Source: an uncultured Synergistales bacterium (GTDB lineage Bacteria > Synergistota > Synergistia > Synergistales > Aminobacteriaceae). From it: a DNA stretch of 9,391 nt. A program made the position numbers and the translations under genes. Location: NCBI GenBank assembly GCA_905234205.1, contig CAJOGG010000039.1, forward strand, positions 1 through 9,391, in the 5' to 3' direction. Below, one piece after another: positions 6,662 through 9,391 of the stretch. How positions within the stretch are numbered: position 1 is the stretch's first letter; the number at the start of each line of letters is the position of its first letter. The notes below the pieces were generated by a model. It had not been told where the DNA came from and did no database searches. It worked only from the letters and a program-made list of their open reading frames with translations.

Positions 6662-7810
6662 ATGCATTACCGTGAATTAGGAAACACTGGCTTACGAGTC
6701 AGCGAGATAGGCATTGGCTGTGAAGGAATGACTGAACAGAATTGTTCTATGTGCGCGAAATTATTCGACTTGGCCGAGAAAAATGGTGTGAACTATTTCG
6801 ATTTATACGCTTCAGATCCAGAATTACGTTCATCAATTGGCAAGGCTTTACACGGTCGTAGAGATAAATTCATAATTCAGTCACACATTTGCTCAATCTG
6901 GAAAGACGGGCAATATAAACGCTCTCGTGATTTACGTGAAGTCAAACCCGGCTTTGAAGAGTCATTGAGATTATTGCAAGTTGATTACATTGACGTTGGA
7001 ATGATTCATTATTGCGACGCTCTCGACGATTGGGACGAAATTATCAACAATGGCATTCTCGATTATGCTCGTGAATTAAAAGCTCAAGGCAAAATTAAGC
7101 ACATAGGGTTAAGCTCACACAATCCACAGGTAGCGTTAAAAGCAGTTGAGAGCAACTCTATAGAAGTGTTAATGTTCAGCGTGAATCCCTGTTACGATTT
7201 ACAGCCCGCTAGCGAAGACGTTGAAGACTTATGGGCCGATGAAGCCTATGCGAATCACTTAACGAACATGGACCCGGAACGACAGAAATTATATGAGACT
7301 TGCCAGCGAATGGGAGTCGGTATCACCGTCATGAAATGTTTTGGTGGAGGAGATTTATTGAACGCAGAACTATCACCAGCAGGAGCAGCTCTAACTGTCA
7401 ATCAATGTATATCATACGCTTTAAGCCGTCCCGCAGTTGCATGTGTATTAGCCGGAGCTCATTCGGTTGAACAATTACAAGAGAGCATAAATTACGAGAA
7501 CGCTTCAGAGAGTGAAAGGGATTACGCGCTCGCCTTGGCCTCATTCCCAAAAATTAGCTGGAAGGGTCATTGTATGTATTGCAGCCATTGTGAACCATGC
7601 CCGAAGAAAATTGATATTGCTTCCGTAACGAAATTCTTGAATCTTGCACAAGCTGGAGAAAAGATACCCGAAACCGTTAGAGAACATTATGCAGTGCTTG
7701 AACATCATGCTAGCGAATGTATTAAGTGCGGTGCTTGTGAAAAGCGTTGCCCGTTCGGAGTCGCTATACGTGAGAACATGACCAAGGCTCAAGAAGTTTT
7801 CAGTCTGTAA
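6662..7810 (+). CDS. Aldo/keto reductase-like protein with two C-terminal [4Fe-4S] clusters
   Basis: The 382-residue product begins with the AKR opening MHYRELGNTGLRVSEIGIGCEGM and follows the (beta/alpha)8 pattern, with LLQVDYIDVGMIHYCD, IKHIGLSSHNPQVALKA and GVGITVMKCFGGG as family blocks. The C-terminus has two ferredoxin-type cysteine sets: C304, C307, C310, C313-P and C353, C356, C359, C363-P. It therefore belongs to the iron-sulfur AKR group (COG1453-like), thought to be cytoplasmic oxidoreductases; the substrate is unknown. The classical catalytic tetrad looks incomplete: Asp47 and His116 are present, but by alignment the Tyr position holds Asp52 and the Lys position His75, with Tyr49 nearby as a possible substitute. 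There is no signal peptide. It is separated from the protease gene by its own promoter-like sequence and converges with uvrA. Confidence 0.93.
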   Translation: MHYRELGNTGLRVSEIGIGCEGMTEQNCSMCAKLFDLAEKNGVNYFDLYASDPELRSSIGKALHGRRDKFIIQSHICSIWKDGQYKRSRDLREVKPGFEESLRLLQVDYIDVGMIHYCDALDDWDEIINNGILDYARELKAQGKIKHIGLSSHNPQVALKAVESNSIEVLMFSVNPCYDLQPASEDVEDLWADEAYANHLTNMDPERQKLYETCQRMGVGITVMKCFGGGDLLNAELSPAGAALTVNQCISYALSRPAVACVLAGAHSVEQLQESINYENASESERDYALALASFPKISWKGHCMYCSHCEPCPKKIDIASVTKFLNLAQAGEKIPETVREHYAVLEHHASECIKCGACEKRCPFGVAIRENMTKAQEVFSL

Positions 7811-7816
7811 AAATTT

Positions 7817-7848
7817 GTGGGGTCGCAATGACCTCACGCTATATTTTT
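7817..7848. terminator. Shared hairpin terminator between convergent genes
   Basis: GTGGGGTC (7817-7824), a five-base loop, and GACCTCAC (7830-7837) form an eight-pair stem with one G-U pair on the plus strand; on the minus strand that pair becomes an A-C mismatch. Five Ts follow on the plus strand (7844-7848, after a six-base gap). Reading the minus strand, AAA then five Us follow. The stem overlaps the uvrA stop codon (7834-7836). It is probably bidirectional and better on the plus strand. Confidence 0.6.
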
Positions 7849-9391
7849 CGAATACTCGCTCAAGAATTTTGCAGTATAGCTCACGTCGTTTTTCATGAGC
7901 TCTTCAGGAGTCCCGCAAGCTACAACCTGTCCGCCCCTCTCTCCGCCTTCCGGGCCAAGGTCAATTATGTAATCAGCCGATAGTAACACGTCCAAATTAT
8001 GCTCAATGAATATCACTGTGCTTTTGTTGTTGTCAATTATCCTGTGAACGATCTCAAGCAATTTCTTAACGTCCGTATAATATAATCCTGTCGTAGGTTC
8101 ATCGAGTAAATATAAAGTTCTGCCGCCAAATTTTTTTGAGAGTTCTTTAGAAAGTTTTACGCGTTGAGCTTCCCCTCCCGATAACGTCAAAGCAGATTGG
8201 CCAAGCCTTATATAGCCTAAGCCAGCGTCTTGAATCACTTTGAGCTTGTTTGAGATTTTTGGAATGTCGCGGAAAAATTCCATGGCCTCATCAACAGTCA
8301 TTGCCAACACGTCAGCTATGCTCTTCTCCTTGAATTTCACTTCCAGCGTTTCATGATTGTAGCGTGTGCCTTTGCATACTTCACAGTCAGAATAAATATC
8401 AGGCAAGAATAACATTGACGTCCTTACGCTCCCCGCTCCTCCGCAAGCCTCACAGCGTCCGCCCTTAACGTTAAAGCTGAATCGCCCCGGGGTGTAGCCT
8501 CTGACCTTTGCATCAGGTAAGCCAGCAAAGAACTCACGAATCAACGAGAATACTCCGGTGTAAGTTGCAGGGTTTGAACGTGGGGTGCGGCCTATTGGAC
8601 TCTGATCAACCAGTACGATATTATCGAACGATTCTGCGCCCTCAATAGCTTTGAATTTCCCAGAACGTTCACGAAAATCATGATCCAACATTCTTCGCAT
8701 ACCTCTATACAAAACGTCGTAAAGGAAGCTGCTTTTTCCAGAGCCTGATACGCCGCTGATACAAGTGAAGACTCCCACAGGGATATTTACGTCAATAGCT
8801 TTGAGGTTGTTGTGTGCCGCGCCTAAAACTTTTACCCAACCTGTTGGCTTGCGTCTCGAATCTTTCTTAACGACTCCAGTAGCGTCTCCACGCAAATATT
8901 TTCCGGTTTGTCCGTCGGTCTTGATTACGTCGTCGTAACTTCCAGCGTAAAGAATCTCCCCGCCTTTTTCTCCAGCAGCCGGGCCAAGTTCAATTAATTC
9001 ATCAGCAGCTTGCATTGTTTCTCGGTCATGTTCAACAACTACTACTGTGTTGCCAAGAGCCTTGATTGATTTCAGTGAGCGTATTAATTTTTCCGTGTCG
9101 CGTGAATGAAGTCCTATTGTTGGTTCATCAAGAACGTATAGCACTCCGCTTAAGTTGCTCCCAATTTGTGTAGCGAGTCTGATTCGCTGGCTCTCTCCTC
9201 CTGATAAAGTATCAGCACGACGAAGCAACGATAAATAACCTACTCCGACATCAACAAGGAACTCTAAACGCTTGATAATCTCGTTAATGACCTGTTCAAT
9301 TATTGCTCTTTCAGATTTAGTGAGGGATAAATTTTTGATTACGTTCACGAGTTTTTCCACCGGCATAACTAACAATTCCCCGATGCCATAA
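7834..9391 (-). CDS. uvrA: UvrA, excinuclease ABC subunit A, C-terminal part (5' end outside window)
   Basis: The frame stays open to the right edge, so the start is off the window and the TTG at 9375 is an internal Leu. The 518 residues seen match the last 55% of a family of about 940. From its first residue the fragment shows the end of the first ATPase: LSGGESQR (62-69) and VLYVLDEPTIGLH (83-95). The second ATPase is complete: Walker A GVSGSGKSS (213-221), VDQSPIGRTPRSNPATYTG, zinc-module cysteines 313, 316, 336 and 339, LSGGEAQR (403-410), LYLLDEP (426-432) and EHNLD. UvrA dimers find bulky DNA lesions and load UvrB in nucleotide excision repair in the cytoplasm. The UvrB-binding domain lies off the window, so a UvrA paralogue cannot be excluded. 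All key residues in view are intact. Confidence 0.93.
   Translation of the reverse strand, partial: YGIGELLVMPVEKLVNVIKNLSLTKSERAIIEQVINEIIKRLEFLVDVGVGYLSLLRRADTLSGGESQRIRLATQIGSNLSGVLYVLDEPTIGLHSRDTEKLIRSLKSIKALGNTVVVVEHDRETMQAADELIELGPAAGEKGGEILYAGSYDDVIKTDGQTGKYLRGDATGVVKKDSRRKPTGWVKVLGAAHNNLKAIDVNIPVGVFTCISGVSGSGKSSFLYDVLYRGMRRMLDHDFRERSGKFKAIEGAESFDNIVLVDQSPIGRTPRSNPATYTGVFSLIREFFAGLPDAKVRGYTPGRFSFNVKGGRCEACGGAGSVRTSMLFLPDIYSDCEVCKGTRYNHETLEVKFKEKSIADVLAMTVDEAMEFFRDIPKISNKLKVIQDAGLGYIRLGQSALTLSGGEAQRVKLSKELSKKFGGRTLYLLDEPTTGLYYTDVKKLLEIVHRIIDNNKSTVIFIEHNLDVLLSADYIIDLGPEGGERGGQVVACGTPEELMKNDVSYTAKFLSEYSKNIA

Noticed and set aside
9373..9375. TTG as the start of a short UvrA
   Set aside because: The frame continues to the window edge with family-like residues before it; the gene is cut by the window, not truncated in nature.

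Overview
The window most likely comes from a member of the Synergistota, probably host- or gut-associated. The best clue is the C-terminus of the secreted protease: seven glycines, then Cys-Asn, a short hydrophobic segment and a basic end. This matches the Synergist-CTERM sorting signal known from that phylum. The DNA is slightly A+T-rich by eye. No tRNA, rRNA, CRISPR array or insertion sequence is visible.

Layout, left to right. (1) Positions 1-1615 hold the 3' part of a large protein whose start lies outside the window; a hairpin-plus-T-run terminator follows at 1646-1691. (2) Positions 1718-4486 encode a 922-residue predicted lipoprotein whose C-terminal half is a divergent paralogue of the first protein. 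(3) Fifteen bases later, with a strong ribosome site, 4502-6592 encodes a secreted papain-like (C1A) cysteine protease with a lectin-like domain and the Synergist-CTERM anchor. (4) A short regulatory gap with a TATAAT box inside an inverted repeat leads into an aldo/keto reductase carrying two ferredoxin-type clusters (6662-7810). (5) A convergent gene, the C-terminal 518 codons of UvrA, runs from the right edge to 7834. A hairpin shared by both strands sits between the two stop codons. No stretch over about 100 bases lacks a gene.

The left two thirds form a cell-surface or secretion locus: two tandem, related, probably exported proteins and a surface protease. Both large proteins carry a sequence that fits the MACPF (membrane attack complex/perforin) signature in residue type and spacing. 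The first keeps small-residue-rich, amphipathic-looking segments on either side of it; the second does not. My working hypothesis is an exported pore-forming or adhesion system with an associated protease. It rests on motif reading only. The right third (reductase, UvrA) looks like ordinary metabolic and DNA-repair chromosome and shows no functional link to the left part.
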